In this document: piece by piece, positions 9,224 through 16,888 of the stretch
Layout: each line of letters begins with the position of its first letter
Numbering within the stretch: the stretch's first letter is position 1
Source: UMGS1613 sp045636225
GTDB lineage: Bacteria > Bacillota_I > Bacilli_A > RF39 > UBA660
Reading direction: 5' to 3'
Assembly: GCA_045636225.1 (NCBI GenBank)
Contig: JAZTXB010000077.1
Coordinates: 1-40,028, forward strand
Length of the DNA: 40,028 nucleotides
The notes under the pieces: generated by a model
Told to the model about the DNA's origin: nothing
The model's database searches: none
Seen by the model: the letters and a program-made list of their open reading frames with translations, nothing else
Translations under genes and position numbers: made by a program

Positions 9224-10011
9224 CTATCAAGCTCACCTTTCATTCTTCTTATGTTTATAAGAGTTGTTAGAGTAAGTGTTATAAATATAACAAGCAACAT
9301 TAAACTAATAAGTGCATTTACATCTGGAGTAACTCCTGTTTTTATCATAGAAAAAATATGAAGTGGAAGTGTATTGCTACCAGGACCTGATGTAAAGTAA
9401 CTAATCACTACATCGTCAAGAGAAAGTGTAAATGCTAGCTGTGCTCCACTTAATATTCCAGGCATCAACATAGGAATTACAATTCTAAAGAATGTTGTTA
9501 ATTTACTAGCCCCTAAATCACTTGCAGCCTTTTCTAAGTTTGGATCCATATTTTCAAGTACACTTCTTACATTTATTATTACAAACGGAAGTGAAAAACA
9601 AATATGTGCTAGTATAAGAGTAAACATTCCAAGTTCCAAATTAATAAGTGTGTAAATACATAAAAGTGAAATACCTAATACTATTTCCGGTATTATAACT
9701 GGTATATATATAAGTTCATTAATAAGTTTTTTTAATGGAAAATTATATCTATGTAACGCATAAGCAGATATCGTTCCAACTATAGTAGATATTATTGTAC
9801 TAACAGCAGCTACTATAAGAGTATTTATAAGTGCTTCTATAAGGGCACTATTATTAAATAAATCTTTATACCAATGAAGTGTAAAACCTTCAAATACTAT
9901 ATTCATTTCTGAAGTATTAAAAGAAAACAATATTAATACTAAGATTGGTAAAAATAAAAACGAAAACACAAGAATTAAACATAAATTATCTAAAAATTTA
10001 TTATGCCTCAT
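9220..10011 (-). CDS. potC: Spermidine/putrescine ABC transporter permease PotC
   Basis: Seen: 263 residues with six hydrophobic segments and the permease EAA loop 'EKAASDLGASKLTTFFRIVIP' (near 170). Known: PotC pairs with PotB to form the membrane channel of the polyamine importer. Start: ATG at 10011 is preferred over GTG 10014 because GGAGG lies about six bases upstream; it overlaps the potB stop as TGATG. It ends in TGA overlapping the potD start, which supports UGA as a real stop codon here. Confidence 0.93.
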   Translation of the reverse strand: MRHNKFLDNLCLILVFSFLFLPILVLILFSFNTSEMNIVFEGFTLHWYKDLFNNSALIEALINTLIVAAVSTIISTIVGTISAYALHRYNFPLKKLINELIYIPVIIPEIVLGISLLCIYTLINLELGMFTLILAHICFSLPFVIINVRSVLENMDPNLEKAASDLGASKLTTFFRIVIPMLMPGILSGAQLAFTLSLDDVVISYFTSGPGSNTLPLHIFSMIKTGVTPDVNALISLMLLVIFITLTLTTLINIRRMKGELDR

Positions 10012-10865
10012 CACATACCTCCTAAGTCATCCATTTTTCCACCAATCTTCTTATATAAAGAAATAAGTAAATATGTGATTAATATTAACACTACTGATAT
10101 TGCTGCACCAAACGGCCAATTTCTTGCAGTTAGAAATTGATTCTTAATTAAGTTTCCTAAAATCATCAACTTACCTCCCCCTAATATATCTACTATAAAG
10201 AAATATCCAAGTGCAGGAGTAAATACCATTAATGCACCATTAAATAATCCTGGAATAGTCTCTGGAAAAATTATGTTTTTAAATATTTTCCACTTATTTG
10301 CCCCTAAATCACTTGAAGCTTCTAAAAGAGATTTATCTATTGTAGAAACCGAACTATATAAAGGAAGTATCATAAAAGGAAGTAATGTATATACCATACC
10401 AATTATAATGCCTAATGTATTATACATAAGTGATAAAGGTTCTTCTATAACATTTAAATTTATTAATAAATTATTTATTAACCCTGATTTTCTAAGAAGT
10501 ACTATCCATCCATACATCCTAATTAAAGAATTGGTTAAAAAAGGTACCATAACTAAAGTCATTAAAATTTGTCTCATTTTTTTACTTTTATGAGAAACTG
10601 CAAGTACAAATGGATATGATATTAAAACACATATTGCTGTAGTTGCAATAGCTATTAAAGCAGATTTTAAAAATACTTTTAAATATACAGCATCAAATAA
10701 CTCAATATAATTTTGAAGAGTTATTGTTTGTATCATTCCACCATAAGAATCGTTCTTAAAAAAGCTTATAACAATTATATAAAGAATTGGAAGTGCAATT
10801 AGAAAAGTAGCATAAATTATTATAGGAAGAACAAACATCCATTTTATAAGACTATTCTTTTTCAT
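10011..10865 (-). CDS. potB: Spermidine/putrescine ABC transporter permease PotB
   Basis: Seen: 284 residues, about six transmembrane segments, with the EAA loop 'LEASSDLGANKWKIFKNIIFP' (near 180). The N-terminal 'KWMFVLPIIIYATFLIALPILYI' is typical of PotB. The ATG lies 14 bp inside the potA 3' end, with AGGAAGGG just upstream, so it is translationally coupled. It ends in two consecutive TGA codons, the second overlapping the potC start. Confidence 0.93.
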   Translation of the reverse strand: MKKNSLIKWMFVLPIIIYATFLIALPILYIIVISFFKNDSYGGMIQTITLQNYIELFDAVYLKVFLKSALIAIATTAICVLISYPFVLAVSHKSKKMRQILMTLVMVPFLTNSLIRMYGWIVLLRKSGLINNLLINLNVIEEPLSLMYNTLGIIIGMVYTLLPFMILPLYSSVSTIDKSLLEASSDLGANKWKIFKNIIFPETIPGLFNGALMVFTPALGYFFIVDILGGGKLMILGNLIKNQFLTARNWPFGAAISVVLILITYLLISLYKKIGGKMDDLGGM

Positions 10866-11934
10866 TTATTTCCCTTCCTAAAATAGTTACATCTTCCATT
10901 TTCCACCAAATATAAGCCGTATCATCTTTTTTATAATGCCAATTAGTTCCAGTAATCATCGTTTTTATAGTTAATCCTTCAACATCTACTATTACTTTAG
11001 TAAATGCACCATCATATATCAATTCTTTAATTACACATTCTAAACAATTTACATCTTTTTTAGTTCTTGACAATCTTATGTCTTCTGGTCTTATTACTAA
11101 ATTAATTTTTTGTTCTAATTCAAATTCATCATAAATTGTTACTACTTCAAAATTTTCTTTAGTACGAATAGTTATTTTACCTGATTCTTTTTTTACAACA
11201 GAACCTTTAAATACATTTGTCTCACCTATAAAGTTAGCAACAAATAAACTATTAGGATAATCATATATCTCTACAGGTGTACCGACTTGTTCTATCTTTC
11301 CTTTATTTAGTACAACTATTCTATCACTCATAGTTAGTGCTTCATCCTGATCATGTGTAACATATATAAAAGTAATACCTAATTTTTTTTGCAAACTTTT
11401 TAATTCTAATTGCATCTTTTTTCTTAATTTTAAATCAAGTGCTGATAAAGGTTCGTCAAGTAATAAAACCTTTGGATTATTAATTAAACCTCTTACTATA
11501 GATACCCTTTGTTGTTCTCCTCCGGAAAGTTCTTTTGGCTTTCTTTTTTCATATCCTTCTAAATGAACTAAGTTTATCATTTTTTTTACTCTTTTTTCTA
11601 TTTCATCCTTAGAAACTTTTTTCATTTTTAAACCAAAAGCAATATTTTCTTCTACTGTCATCAAAGGAAATAATGCATAGTTTTGAAAAATTGTATTAAC
11701 CTCTCTTTTTTGAGGTTCTAAATCAGTTACATCTACACCATCCAAATAAATTTTGCCAGTTGTTGGATAATCAAGCCCAGAAATTGATCTAAGTATTGTA
11801 GTTTTACCGCATCCACTAGAACCCAACAAAGTTAAAAATTCTCCTTCATAAACCTCTAAATTCAAATTTTTTATTATTTGTTTCTCTCCATAACTTTTAC
11901 TAAAATCTTCTAATTTAACAATTACATTTTTCAT
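10852..11934 (-). CDS. potA: Spermidine/putrescine ABC transporter ATPase PotA
   Basis: Seen: 360 residues. Walker A 'LLGSSGCGKTTILRS' (about 35-49), Q-loop 'FQNYALFP', signature 'ELSGGEQQRVSIVRG', Walker B 'VLLLDEPLSALD', H-loop 'FIYVTHDQDEA'. The C-terminal 120 residues ('NLVIRPEDIRL') form the TOBE-type regulatory domain. Start: ATG 11934 has TAGGTG five bases upstream; the frame stays open another 14 codons upstream but without an RBS. It is the first gene of potABCD and powers polyamine import. Confidence 0.95.
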   Translation of the reverse strand: MKNVIVKLEDFSKSYGEKQIIKNLNLEVYEGEFLTLLGSSGCGKTTILRSISGLDYPTTGKIYLDGVDVTDLEPQKREVNTIFQNYALFPLMTVEENIAFGLKMKKVSKDEIEKRVKKMINLVHLEGYEKRKPKELSGGEQQRVSIVRGLINNPKVLLLDEPLSALDLKLRKKMQLELKSLQKKLGITFIYVTHDQDEALTMSDRIVVLNKGKIEQVGTPVEIYDYPNSLFVANFIGETNVFKGSVVKKESGKITIRTKENFEVVTIYDEFELEQKINLVIRPEDIRLSRTKKDVNCLECVIKELIYDGAFTKVIVDVEGLTIKTMITGTNWHYKKDDTAYIWWKMEDVTILGREINEKE

Positions 11935-11964
11935 AACTACACCTACTTTTCCTATTCTAATAAA

Positions 11965-11993
11965 AGTATAACACAAGTTTTTTTATAAGTAAA
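11965..11993 (-). promoter_or_regulatory. Putative promoter of potABCD
   Basis: TTTACT (11988-11993), 17-nt spacer, TATACT (11965-11970), about 30 bp upstream of the potA start. Confidence 0.55.
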
Positions 11994-11999
11994 TAAAAT

Positions 12000-12019
12000 A
12001 ACAAGCTCTATTGCTTGCT
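12000..12019 (-). terminator. Terminator of the small membrane protein gene
   Basis: On the minus strand AGCAAGC-AATAGA-GCTTGTT (7 bp with one G-U) followed by ATTTTATTT; it overlaps the stop codon at 12008. Confidence 0.6.
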
Positions 12020-12559
12020 ATTTTTTTCTAATTTATAAGTTTTATAAACACTTTTTATTTCCTTTAAATCAAAACTATCTATAGTTTCTATTGTTAACGG
12101 TTTTGCATATGCTTTATATTGCTTAGTATATTTAGGAGAATTTAATTCTTTCTCTCCTAATTCATCAAGAAGTTCTAAAAACAATTTATATTTTTTTAAT
12201 TCTTTTCTTTTATTATTCTTTGTATTAATTTGATAAACATTAGCACTCAATAAGCAAAAACAAATAATTTTTAATAAAGTAGACTCTTTAATTTCAGCTA
12301 TATTAAAACCAAAATAAGATACTAATATCAAAAAAACATTTATACCAGGTATTTTACTCAAACCAGTTTCACTAAAAACTCTATCTCTTTCTTTTGCCTG
12401 TGCTATCATTATGCCTTTTAACTTTTCCACTTCTTCTTCATTATAAGAAATATATGTTACATCTGAACCATCCATATACTCTACTTCATATGCATATCCG
12501 TCTTTAGTATAACTTTTTATTATTCTACTTAAATCTGCCCCATTATAAGAAAAATTCAT
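12008..12559 (-). CDS. Unrecognised small membrane protein
   Basis: Seen: 183 residues. The N-terminal half is polar ('SRIIKSYTKDGYAYEVEYMDGSDVTYISYNEEEVEKL'). Two short hydrophobic stretches follow near residues 85-125 ('INVFLILVSYFGFNI' and 'LLKIICFCLLSANVY'), then a charged tail. Start ATG 12559 has GAGGTG four bases upstream; a TTG 12 bases earlier lies over the RBS and is unlikely. I do not recognise a family. It has its own promoter and terminator, so appears monocistronic, lying just upstream of potA on the same strand. Confidence 0.65.
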   Translation of the reverse strand: MNFSYNGADLSRIIKSYTKDGYAYEVEYMDGSDVTYISYNEEEVEKLKGIMIAQAKERDRVFSETGLSKIPGINVFLILVSYFGFNIAEIKESTLLKIICFCLLSANVYQINTKNNKRKELKKYKLFLELLDELGEKELNSPKYTKQYKAYAKPLTIETIDSFDLKEIKSVYKTYKLEKNSKQ

Positions 12560-12582
12560 ATTACACCTCAACTTTTTTGTAT

Positions 12583-12611
12583 ATTTTAATGCTTTTTAAA
12601 TTATTTGTCAA
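12583..12611 (-). promoter_or_regulatory. Putative sigma-A promoter of the small membrane protein gene
   Basis: TTGACA (12606-12611), exact 17-nt spacer, TAAAAT (12583-12588); 24 bp upstream of the start codon. Confidence 0.65.
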
Positions 12612-12708
12612 TCAAAAAATTGATACTTAACTTATTAATTATATACATTGATAAACACTAATTTTTATTTAAATTTATCCTCTTTTCGAACTAAAATTCA
12701 CAACTATT

Positions 12709-13086
12709 TTATTTACAAACTATCTCATCTTTATTTATCAATAACACTTCATCATTTAATTCATATCTTAAATCATTATAAACTAAATTTTCTCATTCAA
12801 ATAATATTTTTCTATTTGTTCCATCTTTAAAATAAACTTCTAAATATGTATCAGAATCCATACAATGAATATTTACTTCTCTCTTTATAAATATAATATT
12901 CAAAATATTATATCCTTTATTTTTATCTATTTTATAACAATGTTCTCGAAACAATGTATCAGTTCTAACAATAATTTTTTCTATAATATTTTTATTTTTT
13001 TGTATATACTTAAATTCTTTTGTTTCTTTAAAATCAAGTACATTGCATTTTATAAAAAGCATTAAATAAATTAACGTAATAAACAT
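12709..13086 (-). pseudogene. Probable broken gene: small membrane-anchored protein interrupted by an in-frame TGA
   Basis: Seen: from ATG 13086 an open frame of 97 codons begins with a hydrophobic helix (FITLIYLMLFIKC) and ends 'YLEVYFKDGTNRKILFE' at TGA 12793-12795. The same frame continues for 27 more plausible codons (ENLVYNDLRYELNDEVLLI...) to TAA at 12709-12711. No RBS precedes the ATG, and the hydrophobic helix appears to extend five codons upstream to a TAA. The missing start signal and internal TGA suggest decay, though a genuine 97-residue protein is possible. This gene-poor stretch (12572-13201) otherwise holds only the promoter of the 12559 gene and the leader of the collagen-like gene. 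Confidence 0.45.
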
Positions 13087-13201
13087 AACTAAAATAATTG
13101 CTTTTTAAATATCTTTTATAAATAAGTATTTGTTGTTTTAAGGGCATAAATTATTATTCAAAAAATTATTACTTCATATTATAAATCGAAAGGAGATATT
13201 T

Positions 13202-13798
13202 ATGAATAACAATGATTTATTAAAATGGGCTATTGAAAAAATCAAATGCGATGAAAAACATAGACCAGATTGTTGTGTAGTTGTTGGGCCTACGGGACCT
13301 ACTGGGCCATCTGGCGGTCCTACTGGAGCTACTGGTGCTACTGGAGCTACTGGGCCTACTGGACCTACTGGAGCAACTGGAGCTGATGGAGCTACTGGTC
13401 CTACTGGTCCTACTGGTCCTACTGGACCTACTGGTCCTACTGGAGCTGATGGAGCTGATGGAGCTACTGGGCCTACGGGACCTACTGGTCCTACTGGGGC
13501 TGATGGAGCAACACCTACTCTTAGCATAGGAACTGTAACAACTGGAGAACCTGGTACTGAAGCTGCAGCAACCATTACAGGAACTGCGCCTAACTTTATA
13601 CTTAGTCTAACAATTCCACAAGGACCTACCGGACCTACTGGAGCTACTGGACCTACCGGTGCAACAGGAATTCAAGGGGTTCAAGGAATTCAAGGGGTTC
13701 AAGGAATTCAAGGTGTTCAAGGCGTTCAAGGGGTTCAAGGAGTTGAAGGAATTCAAGGTCCTACAGGAGCAACCGGAGCTAATGGAAATGATGCATAA
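13202..13798 (+). CDS. Collagen-like triplet-repeat protein (BclA-like)
   Basis: Seen: 198 residues. A 28-residue N-terminus with three Cys (16, 24, 25) and no signal peptide is followed by an uninterrupted Gly-x-y tract, mostly GPT/GAT/GAD (29-104). A non-collagenous insert (105-141, 'TPTLSIGTVTTGEPGTEA') follows, then a second tract of GPT/GAT and GIQGVQ units to the stop. Known: GPT-rich collagen-like proteins of Bacillota include exosporium filaments (BclA), whose Thr residues carry glycans. RBS AAAGGAG precedes the ATG. A glycosyltransferase starts 40 bp downstream, a likely modifier (inference). Unlike BclA there is no C-terminal globular trimerisation domain. Base composition is much more GC-rich than its neighbours because of the Gly/Pro codons. 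Confidence 0.88.
   Translation: MNNNDLLKWAIEKIKCDEKHRPDCCVVVGPTGPTGPSGGPTGATGATGATGPTGPTGATGADGATGPTGPTGPTGPTGPTGADGADGATGPTGPTGPTGADGATPTLSIGTVTTGEPGTEAAATITGTAPNFILSLTIPQGPTGPTGATGPTGATGIQGVQGIQGVQGIQGVQGVQGVQGVEGIQGPTGATGANGNDA
13288..13506 (+). repeat. Degenerate 9-bp tandem repeat encoding GPT/GAT/GAD triplets
   Basis: Direct repeats of CCTACTGGx and GCTACTGGx with third-base variation throughout; about 24 units. This is the DNA basis of the first collagen tract and probably length-variable by slippage (inference). Confidence 0.85.
13667..13757 (+). repeat. 9-bp tandem repeat encoding GIQ/GVQ triplets
   Basis: About ten units of GGxGTTCAA or GGAATTCAA, several near-identical as 18-bp pairs. 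It encodes the GIQGVQ run and differs in codon pattern from the GPT tract. Confidence 0.85.
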
Positions 13799-13838
13799 TT
13801 ATATTTTCAATATATTATTTAGATAGAAAGGACTTTTC

Positions 13839-14924
13839 ATGAATAAATATAAAGTTTGCGTTTATGCTATTTCTAAGAATGAAGAAAAGTTTGTAGATAG
13901 ATGGGTAAATTCAATGAAAGAAGCAGATGAAATTATTGTTCTTGATACTGGTTCAACTGATAATACTATAAAAAAATTAAAAAAATTAGGTGTTAAAGTA
14001 ATTAAGAAAAAAATTGAACCTTGGAGATTTGATGTAGCAAGAAATGAATCTTTAAAACTTGTTCCTATTGATGCTGATATTTGTGTATGTACTGATCTAG
14101 ATGAAATTTTTGAAAGTGGATGGAGAAAAAAATTAGAAAATATTTGGGATGAAAACACAACTAGACTTACATATAATTATAACTGGTTACTTGATGAAAA
14201 TAATAATCCTAAAGTTAATTTTTATATTGAAAAAATACATAACAGAAATGATTATAAATGGACACATCCAGTACACGAAGTATTAACTTATATAGGAAAT
14301 ACAAATGAACAAAAAAAATGCACAAATGATATAACGCTCAATCATTTTCCAGATAATGAAAAATCAAGAAGTTCTTATTTACCTTTACTAGAATTATCAG
14401 TAAAAGAATGCCCTAATGATGATAGAAATGTTCATTATTTAGGTAGAGAGTACATGTATTATGGCAAATGGAACGAATCTATTGATACATTAATTAAACA
14501 TTTAAAATTACCTAATGCGACATGGAAAGATGAAAGATGCGCATCAATGAGATTTATTGCTAGATGCTACCAAAAGTTAAACAGAACAGAAGAAGCAAGA
14601 ATGTGGCTTGATAAAGCAATGTTAGAAGCACCTTATTTGAGAGACCCATTTGTTGAAAGAGCAATTTTGGAATATAATGAAAATAATTTAATTGAAACTG
14701 AAAAATATTGTTCATTAGCACTCCAAATAAAAAAGCATCCTAAAACTTATATTAATGAAGTATTTAGTTGGGATCATACTATAGATGATTTACTTTCAAT
14801 TTGTTACTACTACAAAAATGAAATTGAAAAATCTTTAATACATATAAATAATGCATTAAAATTTTTACCGAATGATGAAAGACTTTTAAATAATAAAAAA
14901 ATAATTGAAAAAACTCTTAATTAA
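13839..14924 (+). CDS. Family 2 glycosyltransferase with C-terminal TPR-like repeats
   Basis: Seen: 361 residues. The GT-A start 'VCVYAISKNEEKFVDRWVNS' is followed by 'VLDTGSTDNTI' (about 33-43, nucleotide-sugar binding) and the DXD-type metal site in 'CTDLDEIFESGW' (about 86-97). Residues about 190-355 are helical TPR-like repeats ('YLGREYMYYGKWNESIDTL', 'FIARCYQKLNRTEEARMWL'). Known: GT2 proteins with TPR tails occur beside collagen-like and other surface glycoproteins. Start ATG has AGAAAGGA upstream. It follows the collagen-like gene by 40 bp on the same strand and probably shares its transcript. No signal peptide, so cytoplasmic. Sugar specificity unknown. Confidence 0.88.
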   Translation: MNKYKVCVYAISKNEEKFVDRWVNSMKEADEIIVLDTGSTDNTIKKLKKLGVKVIKKKIEPWRFDVARNESLKLVPIDADICVCTDLDEIFESGWRKKLENIWDENTTRLTYNYNWLLDENNNPKVNFYIEKIHNRNDYKWTHPVHEVLTYIGNTNEQKKCTNDITLNHFPDNEKSRSSYLPLLELSVKECPNDDRNVHYLGREYMYYGKWNESIDTLIKHLKLPNATWKDERCASMRFIARCYQKLNRTEEARMWLDKAMLEAPYLRDPFVERAILEYNENNLIETEKYCSLALQIKKHPKTYINEVFSWDHTIDDLLSICYYYKNEIEKSLIHINNALKFLPNDERLLNNKKIIEKTLN

Positions 14925-14938
14925 TATTTAAGAGTTTT
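14909..14938 (+). terminator. Terminator of the collagen-like/glycosyltransferase operon
   Basis: 11- to 12-bp inverted repeat AAACTCTTAA / TTTAAGAGTTT followed by TTTTTT; contains the glycosyltransferase stop codon. Near-symmetric, so it may also serve the converging minus-strand gene. Confidence 0.8.
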
Positions 14939-14957
14939 TTTCAATAAAAGTTATACT

Positions 14958-15884
14958 TTAACTACGTTTTTTTTGCAAAACAATAACAGAATCTTTTTTT
15001 GAATCAAAGCTAAATAAAGAATGATTTGTTCCCATAAAACTTTTTAATTCAGGTGAATACTCTTCAAACAATTTAAATACTTCTTTCAAATTATAAACAC
15101 TAGCCCAATCATTATTATATTCTGTATCATTAACAATTTTATATAAATAAGAAACTAACATTTTACCTTTTTCATTCAAATGCCCAAATAAATTATCTAC
15201 TATTTTTTTTAGTCCAGCTATATCCATATATTGTCCAAGATTAGATAACCAAATATTATCATATTTTCTATCTAATTTTACATTAGAAATACTACCCATA
15301 ATAAATTTCGGGTTTATATTTTCTAATTTATATTTACTTGCATTATATTTTTCATCATCACTTAAATATAGGTTAATATTTTTTAACACACTAAATTTAT
15401 ATTCATCAGGGCTAAATAGTTTTTTTCTAATTTTTAATGAACTATAATTAGAAAATAATTTACTCCAAAACAAATAAGACTCGTTATCTAATTCTTTTAA
15501 TGTTTTTTCAATTTTATAAAATACATCCTTATCAAATGCTTTTCTATTATCCCCAAATAAAAACGAATAATCTTTATAACAAAAAAAATGAGAAAATTCT
15601 TTATATGAAAGAGTCATAATCACAGCTTTTTTTAAATAAAAATAATACTTTGTAAAAGGACATATATCTAAAACACTTATATCAGTACAATTCTTTAAAG
15701 ATGCATTTATAACTTGATCACAAGACGAGCCAACCGTTAATAATGATTTATTATCTAAATTAAAATCATTAATATATCCAGAAATATTTTCTGTTGTAAA
15801 TGGATATATTGTAGAAAAACTTAAATCTATAGTTTTATTTTCACACATGGAAATAGCTTCATTAACTTGTTCATTAAAATCCAT
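14958..15884 (-). CDS. Putative SAM-dependent methyltransferase-like (Rossmann) protein
   Basis: Seen: 308 residues, soluble. 'KSLLTVGSSCDQVINASL' (about 46-63) and 'DISVLDICPFTKYYFYLKKAV' resemble motif I and the following acidic strand of Rossmann methyltransferases. Later 'KYDNIWLSNLGQYMD' (about 213-227) and 'GHLNEKGKMLVSYLY' resemble motifs IV-VI. The region between is helical and divergent. Some DUF3419-type aminocarboxypropyltransferases have a similar opening, but I cannot assign it. Start ATG 15884 has GAGGTG six bases upstream. It is downstream of, and co-oriented with, a LysR gene. Target unknown. Confidence 0.55.
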   Translation of the reverse strand: MDFNEQVNEAISMCENKTIDLSFSTIYPFTTENISGYINDFNLDNKSLLTVGSSCDQVINASLKNCTDISVLDICPFTKYYFYLKKAVIMTLSYKEFSHFFCYKDYSFLFGDNRKAFDKDVFYKIEKTLKELDNESYLFWSKLFSNYSSLKIRKKLFSPDEYKFSVLKNINLYLSDDEKYNASKYKLENINPKFIMGSISNVKLDRKYDNIWLSNLGQYMDIAGLKKIVDNLFGHLNEKGKMLVSYLYKIVNDTEYNNDWASVYNLKEVFKLFEEYSPELKSFMGTNHSLFSFDSKKDSVIVLQKKRS

Positions 15885-15944
15885 TCATATCACCTCATCA
15901 GTTATTGACTATTGTATCAAATAAAAACAAAAAAAGAAAGAATT

Positions 15945-16859
15945 TTATTTAGATATTTCTCTCATTCTTTCCTTAAATAACTTTATAAATTCTTTTGTTG
16001 TTTTATTTAATATTTTTTCATCATATGCAATACTAAATATTGAAAGAGGAAGTTCAAAGTCTAATTTTATTTCATACAACTCCTCATTATCCAATTCTTG
16101 TTGTATACAATTTTTAATACTCCACCCAACTCCTAAACCATTTTTTGCAAGTTGTTTAGTTAATTCTGTTCCATAACTAGTAAAACTATGAGTGAGTAAT
16201 ACATTCTGTTTTTTTAATGTTTCTTCTAATCTACTTATATCTGGAAATCCTCTCATAGGAAATATAATAGGAATTTCTGATATTGTCTTATTATCGTTTG
16301 TATATAAATCAAAATATTCTTTATTTCCATAAAAACATGTTTCTAATTTACATAAAACTTCTTCCTTAATATAATCATCATTTATAAATATTGGATATTG
16401 AAGAACAATAAAATCAAGTTCATTATTTTTTAATCTTTTTACCATATCTTCATTTCCTGTAGAATAAATTGAAAACTTCGCATTTGGATATTTTTGTTTA
16501 AATTCTTTCATCACATTTGGAAGCATAAATAATGATATATGGGAATAAATTCCAATCCTAATTACACCATTTAAATCATTATCATTTTCTTTTAACATCT
16601 TTTCACCAAGTGATATTGTATTAAATGCAGTTCTAATATAATACCTAATTTTTTCTCCTTCCTCTGTAAGCAACACACTCTTATTATTTCGAATAAATAA
16701 TTTTACATCCAACTGATATTCTAATTCCCTAATAGCATGACTTATTGCAGGCTGAGAAATGTGTAAATATTCTGCAGCTTTTGAAAAACTATTAAACTCT
16801 GCTACCGCTAAAAACACCTTATACTTATTAACATCAATATTACTATCAAATATATCCAT
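15945..16859 (-). CDS. LysR-family transcriptional regulator
   Basis: Seen: 304 residues. An N-terminal winged helix-turn-helix (about 9-70, 'FLAVAEFNSFSKAAEYLHISQPAISHAIRELE') is followed by a linker helix and a periplasmic-binding-like effector domain ('GVIRIGIYSHISLFMLPNVM', from about 93). Length is standard for the family. RBS TTAGGTGAAG precedes ATG 16859. Known: LysR regulators usually control an adjacent gene; the co-oriented neighbours are the P-loop/CYTH-like gene (16889) and the methyltransferase-like gene (15884), about 30 and 60 bp away. Effector not identifiable. Confidence 0.93.
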   Translation of the reverse strand: MDIFDSNIDVNKYKVFLAVAEFNSFSKAAEYLHISQPAISHAIRELEYQLDVKLFIRNNKSVLLTEEGEKIRYYIRTAFNTISLGEKMLKENDNDLNGVIRIGIYSHISLFMLPNVMKEFKQKYPNAKFSIYSTGNEDMVKRLKNNELDFIVLQYPIFINDDYIKEEVLCKLETCFYGNKEYFDLYTNDNKTISEIPIIFPMRGFPDISRLEETLKKQNVLLTHSFTSYGTELTKQLAKNGLGVGWSIKNCIQQELDNEELYEIKLDFELPLSIFSIAYDEKILNKTTKEFIKLFKERMREISK

Positions 16860-16888
16860 TTACTTCACCTAACCAATATATTAGCACA

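Noticed and set aside
12793..12795. UGA read as tryptophan (Mycoplasma-type code)
   Set aside because: potB, potC and tsaE all end in TGA at classic overlaps with the next start codon, and Trp is encoded by TGG in intact genes.
13140..13200. Sporulation sigma-K-like promoter (CATATTATA) before the collagen-like gene
   Set aside because: A CATA-n3-TA match is easily found by chance in such AT-rich DNA, and no matching upstream AC element is visible.
13174..13575. Long minus-strand open frame opposite the collagen-like gene (VGPVGP-rich)
   Set aside because: It is the reverse complement of the GPT/GAT repeats; absence of stops follows from the repeat. No RBS, and the plus-strand frame has an RBS and an interpretable protein.
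13288..13757. Possible CRISPR-like repeat array
   Set aside because: Repeats are 9-bp, contiguous and in frame with a collagen-like protein; there are no unique spacers and no cas genes.
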